From Desulfobacterales bacterium (lineage in GTDB: Bacteria; Desulfobacterota; Desulfobacteria; Desulfobacterales; JAHIVH01), in the NCBI GenBank assembly GCA_020056645.1, contig JAGVHJ010000391.1, positions 1 to 7,996 on the forward strand: a stretch of DNA of 7,996 nt, given 5' to 3'. This document shows positions 1-6,266 of the stretch, piece after piece. The translations under genes and the position numbers were made by a program. Within the stretch, counting starts at the first letter, position 1. The number at the start of each line of letters is the position of its first letter. Under the pieces are notes generated by a model, which was not told where the DNA came from, did no database searches, and saw only the letters and a program-made list of their open reading frames with translations.

Positions 1-1542
1 AGCGACATCGACCGTGGCCCGGATATGATCCAGAGCGTCGCCAAGGACAAGGTGGCCCTTGGCCTCTCCTTCAAGGGTATGGATACGGGCCATTTCCTTC
101 CGGAAAATTTTATTCCGGATGAGGCGGCCTAAGAGCGGAGGAAGCGAGGAGAGCTCCGTATTAACGAACACGTCGAGAAAAAAAGGAACAGAGGCCTCCT
201 TGTAAAGACCCAGCATCAGCGTTCCGTCGCACCCCCGCGCGTTATCGAGAAAAGCCTCCAGGTTCTTACCATAAAGAATCCTCTCTGAAATCGAGGCGTC
301 CCCGGTCACGTTTGAAAGAAACAAATTAACTTTCGGAATCAGGATATTCCCATTCTCCAGCCGGCCTTTGATTTTCATATTGGAAAGTTTTCGCAGATCC
401 CCCATTGTTTTCCCCGACGATATCAGGGTGATTTCAGGGACATGCCCCCCCTGGACAACTGTAAAGAGGGTCTTCACCACCGGAATGTGGTCCATCAACA
501 CAAGCGCCCTATTCCGCACCGAAGCCACATCAATCTCCTTGCCTTTAAGCTCCAGGGTGATTTTGGGAGTGAAGAGGTCAATCGTCCATCTTCCCGAGAG
601 AGAAAGCCTGGGGTCATCAAGGGTGAGCTCGTTTAGAACCAGTTCTATGACCCCATTCGTCACCTTCAGGGATGCGTCCAGATGGTTGCCGGCGATCTCC
701 GTTTTGATTGTTTTCCGCTCCAGAATAATGCGGGGCAGTGAACTTTTGATGGTCGCGTTGAGATCCGCCAGATTCCTAATTGAAAAATCGACCAGAAGAT
801 TGATCCGGGTGTCATCTGTCTGAATATCTTTTAGATGGAAGAGATCCGATAAAATCGTCCGTGAATTCAAACCCTTAAACTCCACCTTGCCGCTGCCGTT
901 CATGGTGTTCACGTTCACTGCGCTTTTGAATTCGATCCCCCTGAAAAGATTGGACGCGCAGCGCACTTCTATTTCAAACTGGTCTGACACGAACCGGGTT
1001 TTCATATCGATATGGCGAAACCGGAAAAAAATATTGGTTTTTCCCGGAAGCGAGAAGCGCCCTTTTTCGATGGAAAGCTCCAGGTCTAAGGGAAAGGTTT
1101 TATTGATACGGATCAGCCGCTCCAATTCACGTTTAAAATAATGGGTGGCCGCCTCCTTTTCCTTTTGTGGGCCTGTCGCCTGGATGAGAGGCCCAAGGAT
1201 GCGCACATCGGGTTTCACGAACCCCACCCGGAAGGGACGGATCGTTCCTTTCAGGGCCAGAAGCAATTCGGGATAAATATCGACGGCCTTGGCCTTGAGG
1301 TCGATACGATCTTTGATCGAAAGAGCCACCGCGGTCAACGATACATGGGGCCGGGGAAACAAAAGGAGCCTCGCCTCCTGACAGGAGAATGTGCCTCCGA
1401 TGATTTCCGGGATGCGCTTCTCCGCGTAGCGCCTGATCGGTTCGATGCCTGAAAAACCAGCGATCATCATCGCGAGGATGGGGCATCCTGTCAGACAAAA
1501 AACCATCCAACCGATTTTAATCTTTATCTTTTTAAGGTGCAT
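1..1542 (-). CDS. AsmA-like envelope protein, N-terminal 514 residues (3' end outside window)
   Basis: The frame is open from an ATG at 1542 down to base 1 with no stop, giving 514 codons, so the protein is cut by the window edge. The N-terminus is a short Lys-rich stretch (residues 2-9, HLKKIKIK) followed by one hydrophobic segment at about residues 11-30, an inner-membrane anchor of the AsmA type. An LTGC at residues 17-20 resembles a lipobox, but hydrophobicity continues past it, so an uncleaved anchor is likelier. The rest is a long run of short beta-strand-like segments alternating polar and hydrophobic residues. It ends in a Gly-rich stretch (about residues 491-514, LEGEAKGHLVLGDALDHIRA) that I associate with AsmA/YhdP-like C-terminal regions. 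Known members carry lipids or assist assembly between the inner and outer membranes. There is no clear Shine-Dalgarno; an alternative ATG at 1506 would cut into the anchor. The gene diverges from the DUF3141 gene. Confidence is high that it codes, moderate for the family. Confidence 0.75.
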   Translation of the reverse strand, partial: MHLKKIKIKIGWMVFCLTGCPILAMMIAGFSGIEPIRRYAEKRIPEIIGGTFSCQEARLLLFPRPHVSLTAVALSIKDRIDLKAKAVDIYPELLLALKGTIRPFRVGFVKPDVRILGPLIQATGPQKEKEAATHYFKRELERLIRINKTFPLDLELSIEKGRFSLPGKTNIFFRFRHIDMKTRFVSDQFEIEVRCASNLFRGIEFKSAVNVNTMNGSGKVEFKGLNSRTILSDLFHLKDIQTDDTRINLLVDFSIRNLADLNATIKSSLPRIILERKTIKTEIAGNHLDASLKVTNGVIELVLNELTLDDPRLSLSGRWTIDLFTPKITLELKGKEIDVASVRNRALVLMDHIPVVKTLFTVVQGGHVPEITLISSGKTMGDLRKLSNMKIKGRLENGNILIPKVNLFLSNVTGDASISERILYGKNLEAFLDNARGCDGTLMLGLYKEASVPFFLDVFVNTELSSLPPLLGRLIRNKIFRKEMARIHTLEGEAKGHLVLGDALDHIRATVDVA

Positions 1543-1735
1543 TGAAAAAAAACCGCCGATCGGAATATATATTGAAACTTCATTTTGTTAATGATATTGT
1601 CACCGTCATTCAGATGATCGATACAAACCACGGTTCGATGGTCTCAACAGAGCCTGTTTTATATATATTCTTCTCACATTACAAGCCTGCGTTACATCAT
1701 AACCTAAAAAACGATATGCATATGAGGTTACCACC
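1543..1735. other. AT-rich divergent intergenic region
   Basis: This 193-base gap separates the divergent AsmA-like and DUF3141 genes and is clearly more AT-rich than the flanking genes. It holds perfect palindromes at 1556-1563 (CCGATCGG), 1564-1573 (AATATATATT) and 1714-1723 (ATATGCATAT). The last sits just upstream of the DUF3141 ribosome binding site (GAGG, 1724-1727) and could hide it or act as a small operator. No good plus-strand promoter is evident: TTGTCA at 1597-1602 lacks a good -10, and TATATT at 1664-1669 lacks a -35. No RNA gene is recognised. Confidence 0.5.
1564..1591 (-). promoter_or_regulatory. Candidate sigma70 promoter for the AsmA-like gene
   Basis: On the minus strand, TTAACA (1591-1586) and TATATT (1569-1564) are separated by 16 bases; each hexamer matches the consensus at 5 of 6 positions. 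Transcription would start near 1557, leaving a leader of about 15 bases before the ATG at 1542. The -10 lies within the 10-base palindrome AATATATATT (1564-1573), directly beside CCGATCGG (1556-1563). AT-rich DNA gives such matches easily, so this is only a candidate. Confidence 0.4.
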
Positions 1736-3937
1736 ATGACGACAGCCGAAACAAATCTCTCCCCTTCAGTTGACATGAATCACTATTTAAATTGGCTATC
1801 CTATTGTATTGACACCTTTCAGCGCTCCATCCTTCTCATCGACACGATCCGGAAACGGGGGAACACCTACCTCGACCATCTTGAAAAAGGGCAGCCGCCC
1901 GCGCTGATCTACAACTACGAAGTGATCCTTAAGGGGGCGGATCTGGAGCGTCCGGTCAATTATTCCCTGGCCCGGATTCTCGATCGAAGAAAAGGAGAAA
2001 AAACCGGAAAGAAAAATTTCCTGGAACGACGGGACACCCAGCCCCTCAAGGAAACGATTTCCGACGAAGATTTAAGGCCCATCATCATTGTTGATCCCAG
2101 GGCCGGTCATGGCCCCGGTATCGGGGGTTCCAAGGAGGACTCGGAAATCGGCATGGCCCTGAATCAGGGTCATGCGGTCTATTTTCTCATTTTCACCACC
2201 TATCCGGAACCGGATCAGACCCTGGGAGATGTGGAGAACGCCATGACCCGCTTTTTTGAAGAGGTTAAAAGCAGGCACCCCCGGGCCCCCAAACCAGCGA
2301 TTATTGGAAACTGCCAGGGAGGCTGGGCAGCCGCCATCGTGGGCGCGGACAGGCCCGATCTGGTGGGGCCCCTGCTTCTGAACGGATCGCCCCTTTCATA
2401 CTGGTCCGGCGTTGAGGGAAAAGATCCCATGCGATACAAGGGCGGGCTCCTGGGCGGCGTATGGATCAATTCATTTCTGAGCGATCTGGGAAACGGTTAT
2501 TTTGATGGCGCTAATCTTGTGTTGAACTTCGAACTCCTCAACCCCGCCAACACCTATTGGAAAAAGTTCTACAATCTATACCGGAATGTGGACTCAGAGG
2601 AGGCCCGGTTTCTCAATTTTGAAAAATGGTGGGGTGGTTTTTTCATTCTTACCCAAAAAGAGATCCATCAAATCGTGAGCGACCTCTTCATTGGCAACAA
2701 ACTGGTCAAGGGAACGCTGACCTTCGAAAATGGCCGGTCCATTGATCTCAAGAAATTCAACAGCCCAGTCATCGTGTTTTCATCCCAGGGAGACAACATC
2801 ACACCACCCCAGCAAGCCCTGAACTGGATTCCCACGGTCTATCAATCGGTTGATGAAATAAAGCGGCACCAGCAGGTGATCGTCTATATCGTTCATCCGG
2901 AGATCGGTCACCTGGGTATTTTTGTGTCGTCATCCATCGCCAAAAAAGAGCAGCGGCAGATCATCGGAAGCGTGGAGATGATCGACTACCTCGCGCCGGG
3001 TCTCTATGAAATGGTGATCGAGAAAGGCCCCAGCAAGGAGTGGAAGAACGACTACACGGTCCGGTTCGAAGAAAGGAGCATGAGGGATATTCTGGCCCTG
3101 GATGACAGCGCCAACGATGAAAAGCCATTTCGAATCGTCGCCATGGTCTCGGAAAAAAACGACAAAATATACCAGGCTTACATCGGCCCATGGGTGAAGA
3201 TCTTCTCCAATGAATGGGTCGCGGGGATACTGAAAGAGCTTCACCCCCTGCGCATGGAGCGCTATATGATGTCCGACCTGAATCCCTTTCTCATTCCCCT
3301 AAAACGCATGGCCCCCCTGATTCGCGAAAATCGCGTTCCCATCAGCGAGACCAATCCGTATTTAACCATCGAAAATAATTTTTCAAAAATGATGACCCAT
3401 GCGTGGACTTTCTATCGGGATGTGCGGGACCAATTGCAGGAGTCGATTTTTCAGAATCTCTATGACACCTCCCTCTCCGAAACCTTCTTCAATTTTTTCA
3501 GCACGGCTCTCCCCATCTCCAATGAAAAAGAGGCGAACCGGCAAAAAAAAGAAGAGAACCGGGCGGACAGGCAGTTCTGGCTCGACGCCATCGAAAAGGG
3601 CGGTTATACCGAAGGGGTGATTCGTGTTATTGTGGCGATGATGATCGTCGATAAAAAAATCGATGAGGCGGAGATCCTGAGAGCGGAAAACATCATTCTT
3701 TCCAACAAGCGACTCTACTATATCAAGCGGGTGGATCTCAAAATCATGGTCAAGGAGCAGGCGAGGATTCTTCAAACCAACAGGGAAAAAGCGCTGAAGG
3801 CTCTTCCGGTGCTTCTCAAAACCGCCTCCGACCGCCAAAAGGCCTTACGGGTCGCAAAAGAGATGGTTGGAACAGAACGGGAGATGACGGCGCGGGAGAG
3901 ATCCCTGATCGAAACAATCGAAGCGATTCTTGCCTGA
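1736..3937 (+). CDS. DUF3141 protein: PHA-synthase-like alpha/beta hydrolase with a TerB-like C-terminal domain
   Basis: This 733-residue protein matches the DUF3141 family in length and style; its biochemical function is not established to my knowledge. The core is an alpha/beta hydrolase. An HGPG loop at residues 125-128 may form the oxyanion region. The nucleophile elbow GNCQGG places Cys193 where PHA synthases (G-x-C-x-G-G) have their catalytic Cys. Asp353 (SSQGDN) and His392 (IGH) fit as the rest of the triad. Residues about 605-733 form a separate helical domain with an acidic motif (VDKKIDEAE; Asp639, Asp643, Glu646) and a weaker second repeat near 711-733, like TerB domains. There is no signal peptide, so it is probably cytosolic. 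GAGG at 1724-1727 lies 8 bases before the ATG. No PHA synthase, thiolase, reductase or phasin is nearby, so polyester synthesis is not supported by context. The substrate is unknown. Confidence 0.9.
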   Translation: MTTAETNLSPSVDMNHYLNWLSYCIDTFQRSILLIDTIRKRGNTYLDHLEKGQPPALIYNYEVILKGADLERPVNYSLARILDRRKGEKTGKKNFLERRDTQPLKETISDEDLRPIIIVDPRAGHGPGIGGSKEDSEIGMALNQGHAVYFLIFTTYPEPDQTLGDVENAMTRFFEEVKSRHPRAPKPAIIGNCQGGWAAAIVGADRPDLVGPLLLNGSPLSYWSGVEGKDPMRYKGGLLGGVWINSFLSDLGNGYFDGANLVLNFELLNPANTYWKKFYNLYRNVDSEEARFLNFEKWWGGFFILTQKEIHQIVSDLFIGNKLVKGTLTFENGRSIDLKKFNSPVIVFSSQGDNITPPQQALNWIPTVYQSVDEIKRHQQVIVYIVHPEIGHLGIFVSSSIAKKEQRQIIGSVEMIDYLAPGLYEMVIEKGPSKEWKNDYTVRFEERSMRDILALDDSANDEKPFRIVAMVSEKNDKIYQAYIGPWVKIFSNEWVAGILKELHPLRMERYMMSDLNPFLIPLKRMAPLIRENRVPISETNPYLTIENNFSKMMTHAWTFYRDVRDQLQESIFQNLYDTSLSETFFNFFSTALPISNEKEANRQKKEENRADRQFWLDAIEKGGYTEGVIRVIVAMMIVDKKIDEAEILRAENIILSNKRLYYIKRVDLKIMVKEQARILQTNREKALKALPVLLKTASDRQKALRVAKEMVGTEREMTARERSLIETIEAILA

Positions 3938-3974
3938 AAATAAAAACCGGCTGGAAAAACGCTCTTCCAGCCGG
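3937..3974 (-). terminator. Intrinsic terminator for the lipoprotein-FKBP operon, in the convergent gap
   Basis: A perfect 10-bp stem, CCGGCTGGAA (3947-3956) with TTCCAGCCGG (3965-3974), encloses an 8-base loop. On the minus strand it is followed at once by TTTTTATTTT (3946-3937), a classic Rho-independent terminator for the FKBP gene ending at 4041. On the plus strand it sits 9 bases after the DUF3141 stop, but the next bases are CCCCTG rather than T-rich. Termination in that direction would therefore be weaker, though the hairpin may still protect that mRNA's 3' end. Confidence 0.9.
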
Positions 3975-4040
3975 CCCCTGTTCATCAAACCATTGCGGCC
4001 CTGCGATGATCCACGGGATTTCCCCGCCCAGGTTCTTTTA

Positions 4041-4832
4041 TTACTGCTTCGAAGTCTGAGGAGCGGTTTCAGCCGCCGCCGTGGGCTCCTTTTTCTCCGC
4101 ATTTTGCTCTTGCTTGGGCTCTTGTTTCGCTTCGATACTCAACAATTCAATTTCAAAAATCAATGCGGAGTTGGGGGCGATATTTCTATTGCCTCTCTGG
4201 CCATAGGCCAGTTCCGAAGGAATATAGAGCTCCCACTTATCCCCCTCCTTCATCAATTGTAACGCCTCGGTCCACCCCTTGATCACGCGGTTCACCCGGA
4301 ATGTGGCTGGTTTCTCTTTCGAATAGGAGCTGTCAAACTCCTTGCCATCCACGGTCATTCCCCTGTAGTTAACCACAACCGTGTCCTTGATATCAGGCGT
4401 TTTCCCGGTTCCCTGTTTAACGACTTTGTATAGCAGACCGCTTTCAAGGGCGACAACGCCCGCTTCGTTTTTCTTTCCGGCAATGAACTCTTCACCGATT
4501 TTCTTGTTTGCCTCGGCTTCCTTATTTTTCTCGTCTACCTTCCGCTTCTGGAAAGCAAGAATGACCTCTTTCACTTCCTGCTCGGTCAAGAGTTCGTTCT
4601 GGCCGCTCAGCCCATCGGTAACGCCCTGGCTGAAGATCGCCGTATTGATTTCCATATTATCCATTTTCAGCCGCTTGCCGATGCTGATCCCTATGGCGTA
4701 ACTGAGCTTATCGGTGTCAGTTTGAAGGGAAGCCTTCTGGTCCGCCACCGTGCTTTTCTTCTCAGCACCCATCTCTTTGCATGAGAAGAGAAGTAGTGGT
4801 ACGGCGATTAACACAAGAATTATTTTATTCAT
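4041..4832 (-). CDS. FKBP-type peptidyl-prolyl isomerase lipoprotein (Mip/FkpA-like)
   Basis: With the start at 4832 the protein has 263 residues. It catalyses cis-trans isomerisation of Xaa-Pro bonds and probably helps fold periplasmic or outer-membrane proteins. A signal peptide ends in a lipobox, LFSC with Cys18; the following Lys argues against the inner-membrane Asp retention signal. Residues about 38-115 form the helical, charged N-terminal domain typical of Mip/FkpA dimers. The FKBP domain spans about 133-233 and keeps the usual active-site residues: Tyr156, Phe166, Asp167, Val183-Ile184, Trp187, Tyr210 and Phe226, so it should be active. Residues 235-263 are a low-complexity Lys/Glu/Gln/Ala tail. 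An ATG two codons upstream (4838) directly abuts the AGGAG, whereas ATG 4832 has a 6-base spacing. The gene follows the small lipoprotein gene by 49 bases on the same strand, and a terminator follows at 3937-3974. Confidence 0.95.
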   Translation of the reverse strand: MNKIILVLIAVPLLLFSCKEMGAEKKSTVADQKASLQTDTDKLSYAIGISIGKRLKMDNMEINTAIFSQGVTDGLSGQNELLTEQEVKEVILAFQKRKVDEKNKEAEANKKIGEEFIAGKKNEAGVVALESGLLYKVVKQGTGKTPDIKDTVVVNYRGMTVDGKEFDSSYSKEKPATFRVNRVIKGWTEALQLMKEGDKWELYIPSELAYGQRGNRNIAPNSALIFEIELLSIEAKQEPKQEQNAEKKEPTAAAETAPQTSKQ

Positions 4833-4838
4833 GATCAT

Positions 4839-4843
4839 CTCCT
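4839..4843 (-). promoter_or_regulatory. Ribosome binding site that decides the FKBP start
   Basis: On the minus strand AGGAG is followed directly by ATGATCATG. The first ATG (4838) has no spacing from the Shine-Dalgarno; the second (4832) has 6 bases, a normal distance. The second ATG is therefore preferred and yields an N-terminus starting MNKIILVL, a normal lipoprotein signal. Confidence 0.75.
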
Positions 4844-4881
4844 GGGATTATGGGGAACGTAAATCGTCTTCAGATCTATCA

Positions 4882-5322
4882 TCAATGATGAGCCGCTGCG
4901 GGTGCTGCTTCCTTGGCTGGAGCTGCTTTCGGAGCCTCGTGCGCGGTTGTTTTCGGAGCTTCGTGAACGGCAGCCGCCGCCTTTACTTGAGCGTGAGAGG
5001 TTTCTTTGGCGGCCTGGGGTGCTTCATCCGCGACAGGTGCGGCGGCGGCTACTGGCACGACCACCCACTTGTTATCTTGCTTGGCGAGAGTGATTGTTTC
5101 GTCATAATTAATTTCTCCTTTGATGTTCACTTTTACGGAGCCATCCTTCTCTTCGCTCACCTCATAGTCCAGGTTCGCAAGGTCACACCCCGTGCTTTTG
5201 AACTTCTCATCGATATAGCCCTTGGCCACATCCTGGGGCGACTTTACCTTCTCGCCACAACCGACCACGCCAAGAATCGCTATAAAACCAATAATTCCCA
5301 TGATTACCGATGCTCTTTTCAT
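4882..5322 (-). CDS. Small lipoprotein with an Ala/Pro/His-rich C-terminal tail
   Basis: This is a 146-residue protein of unknown function. Residues 1-22 are a lipoprotein signal (MKRASVIMG, then a hydrophobic core) ending in the lipobox VVGC with Cys22; Gly follows, which suits outer-membrane sorting. Residues about 28-90 form a small globular part with a helix (PQDVAKGYIDEKFKS) and alternating strands up to Trp86, carrying one extra Cys (Cys46). I do not recognise the family. Residues 91-146 are low-complexity Ala/Pro/Lys/Glu with five His (110, 120, 128, 145, 146), two HEAPK copies and a terminal His-His; this could be a flexible spacer across the periplasm or a weak metal-binding tail. 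A good Shine-Dalgarno, GGAG at 5329-5332, lies 6 bases before the ATG. The FKBP lipoprotein gene follows by 49 bases with no terminator seen, so the two are probably co-transcribed. Coding is well supported; the role is not. Confidence 0.87.
   Translation of the reverse strand: MKRASVIMGIIGFIAILGVVGCGEKVKSPQDVAKGYIDEKFKSTGCDLANLDYEVSEEKDGSVKVNIKGEINYDETITLAKQDNKWVVVPVAAAAPVADEAPQAAKETSHAQVKAAAAVHEAPKTTAHEAPKAAPAKEAAPAAAHH
4927..4965 (-). repeat. Short tandem coding repeat (HEAPK) in the lipoprotein tail
   Basis: Two 15-base units, 4951-4965 and 4927-4941, are identical except for one base and are separated by 9 bases. Each encodes His-Glu-Ala-Pro-Lys (residues 120-124 and 128-132). The single difference is a silent GCC/GCT-type change, so the tail probably grew by local duplication. 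Confidence 0.7.
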
Positions 5323-5373
5323 TTCTGTCTCCTTTACCTGAAAAATTGATTTAAAAAAAATAGATTTTTATTG

Positions 5374-5399
5374 AAAAAAAACCGGCTATACACTTAGCC
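5374..5399 (-). terminator. Weak intrinsic terminator downstream of tetR
   Basis: On the minus strand GGCTA (5399-5395) pairs with TAGCC (5388-5384) across a 6-base loop, and after two G residues comes a run of eight T (5381-5374). It lies in the 140-base gap between the TetR gene and the small lipoprotein gene. The stem is only 5 bp, so termination is probably partial and some readthrough into the lipoprotein operon is possible. Confidence 0.4.
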
Positions 5400-5419
5400 C
5401 TAAATTGATGTGTTGTCAA
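5391..5419 (-). promoter_or_regulatory. Possible promoter for the lipoprotein-FKBP operon (perfect -35, poor -10)
   Basis: The minus strand has a perfect TTGACA at 5419-5414, but 17 bases on the sequence is TAAGTG, a poor -10; neighbouring spacings give at best GCTAAG. A promoter here would also overlap the weak terminator at 5374-5399. It may be an activator-dependent promoter or chance. No better candidate was found in the gap 5323-5462. Confidence 0.22.
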
Positions 5420-5462
5420 ACGGGAATCAAGCTCTTTGAATGGCTTTTCGGGATGAAAATTC

Positions 5463-6164
5463 TCAGGAGGAGGAGGATCTCACCTGAAAAAGATCTTTCA
5501 GGGTGGGGGTGAAAAGAAACATCAGACACCGCTTGATCCACTTGCGGAATTCGATGCCGTTGGGGTCCATCTTGAGCACCTGGCAATGATAGGAGGCGGC
5601 GCCGACAAAATTGATAAAAAGGTTCAGCACACCGTATAACCAGACCACGATATTCTCGACGCTTTTTTCCATGCGGAGCTCCTTCATTAGAATATCGCCG
5701 CCGGTAAAGACATATCTTGAAAAATGATCAAAAGCCGGCGAGGTCTCTTTGGAGCCCGCTTCTCCGGCGTTTTTCATCAAAATGAGCAGCACGTCCGGAT
5801 GTTTGAAGAAATGGTCCAGTGCCCGGTCCAGAAAGAGAGAGAAGCCCTCTTCGGGAGACATGTCGAGAAGGCCCTTGAGCCATGAGGAGAAATACATGAG
5901 CAGCTCCTCGCTCACCTGTGAGGCCACGGCCCCGAACAGCTCGGATTTGGTGAAGTAGTGATTGATCAGAGAAAAGTGGAACCCTCCCTCGCTGGCGATC
6001 ATGCGGATACTTGCCTTGTGGTAGGGATGCTTGGCGAACACCTTCCGGGCGGCGACGATGATCATTTCCTTGGTGGCGTCACTTTTCGGTGTCGATTCGG
6101 GGGCGCGGGCGGAGACTTTCCGGCCTACGCCCTTCCCCGCAGTTTGTCCTGGGTTCAAATTCAT
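5463..6164 (-). CDS. TetR/AcrR-family transcriptional regulator
   Basis: With the start at 6164 the protein has 233 residues. The N-terminal DNA-binding domain spans about residues 29-80: a first helix (ATKEMIIVAARKVFAKH), a helix-turn-helix from about Ser52 to Tyr70, and the family signature NHYFTKSELF at 68-77. Residues 81-233 are the helical ligand-binding and dimer domain, too variable to name a ligand. The frame stays open to an ATG at 6257, which would add 31 residues that do not resemble a TetR protein and has no Shine-Dalgarno. A near-consensus promoter inside that extension (6172-6200) puts the transcript start almost on the ATG at 6164, so I chose that start and expect a nearly leaderless mRNA. 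The first 28 residues are a basic, probably disordered leader, longer than usual. The gene follows feoB on the same strand, so both readthrough from feoB and its own promoter are possible. Repression of itself or of feoB is inference. Confidence 0.88.
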   Translation of the reverse strand: MNLNPGQTAGKGVGRKVSARAPESTPKSDATKEMIIVAARKVFAKHPYHKASIRMIASEGGFHFSLINHYFTKSELFGAVASQVSEELLMYFSSWLKGLLDMSPEEGFSLFLDRALDHFFKHPDVLLILMKNAGEAGSKETSPAFDHFSRYVFTGGDILMKELRMEKSVENIVVWLYGVLNLFINFVGAASYHCQVLKMDPNGIEFRKWIKRCLMFLFTPTLKDLFQVRSSSS

Positions 6165-6171
6165 GGCGTGA

Positions 6172-6200
6172 ATCATAGGCCAGCTTGGGGCTCTTGTCAA
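6172..6200 (-). promoter_or_regulatory. Strong sigma70-like promoter of tetR
   Basis: The minus strand carries TTGACA (6200-6195, 6 of 6), a 17-base spacer, and TATGAT (6177-6172, 5 of 6). The predicted start, 7 bases past the -10, falls on or next to the A of the ATG at 6164. This is the closest match to consensus in the window. It lies within the open frame that continues upstream to 6257. Confidence 0.75.
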
Positions 6201-6266
6201 CCGCCCTGCCTTCCCGCAAGCGATTTTATACATTCCAAAAAGGGTTTTCTCTTTCATCTATAAAAT

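Noticed and set aside
368..1452. Plus-strand frames at 368-823, 887-1141 and 1141-1452, and a minus-strand frame at 1133-1510.
   Set aside because: All overlap the uninterrupted 514-codon minus-strand AsmA-like frame, which has a proper membrane anchor and a coherent product; these are antisense or out-of-frame shadows.
1542..1739. A 65-codon plus-strand frame with a TTG start whose stop overlaps the DUF3141 ATG (ATGA), resembling a coupled leader peptide.
   Set aside because: The start is TTG with too little spacing from any Shine-Dalgarno, it lies in AT-rich intergenic DNA with palindromes, and its product shows no domain or coding-like composition.
3383..3838. A 151-codon minus-strand frame inside the DUF3141 gene.
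   Set aside because: It is antisense to the conserved C-terminal domain and has no recognisable features.
4750..5349. A 199-codon plus-strand frame antisense to the lipoprotein genes.
   Set aside because: It is opposite two genes with clear Shine-Dalgarno sites, lipoboxes and, for one, a full FKBP domain; its product is Cys/Arg/Gly-rich and typical of the antisense of Ala/Pro/Lys coding.
1541..5384. A 15-base match, ATTGAAAAAAAACCG, at 1541-1555 and 5370-5384.
   Set aside because: Eight of the 15 bases are one A run, and a 12-base version also occurs in feoB coding DNA at about 7745-7756; most likely chance.
6178..6194. Possible TetR operator between the -35 and -10 of the tetR promoter (AGGCC...GGGCT).
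   Set aside because: The dyad is interrupted by several mismatches and is not convincing without comparison to relatives.
6165..6257. 31-residue N-terminal extension of the TetR protein.
   Set aside because: There is no Shine-Dalgarno, no TetR-like sequence, and a near-consensus promoter lies within it; kept as a finding but not used for the CDS start.
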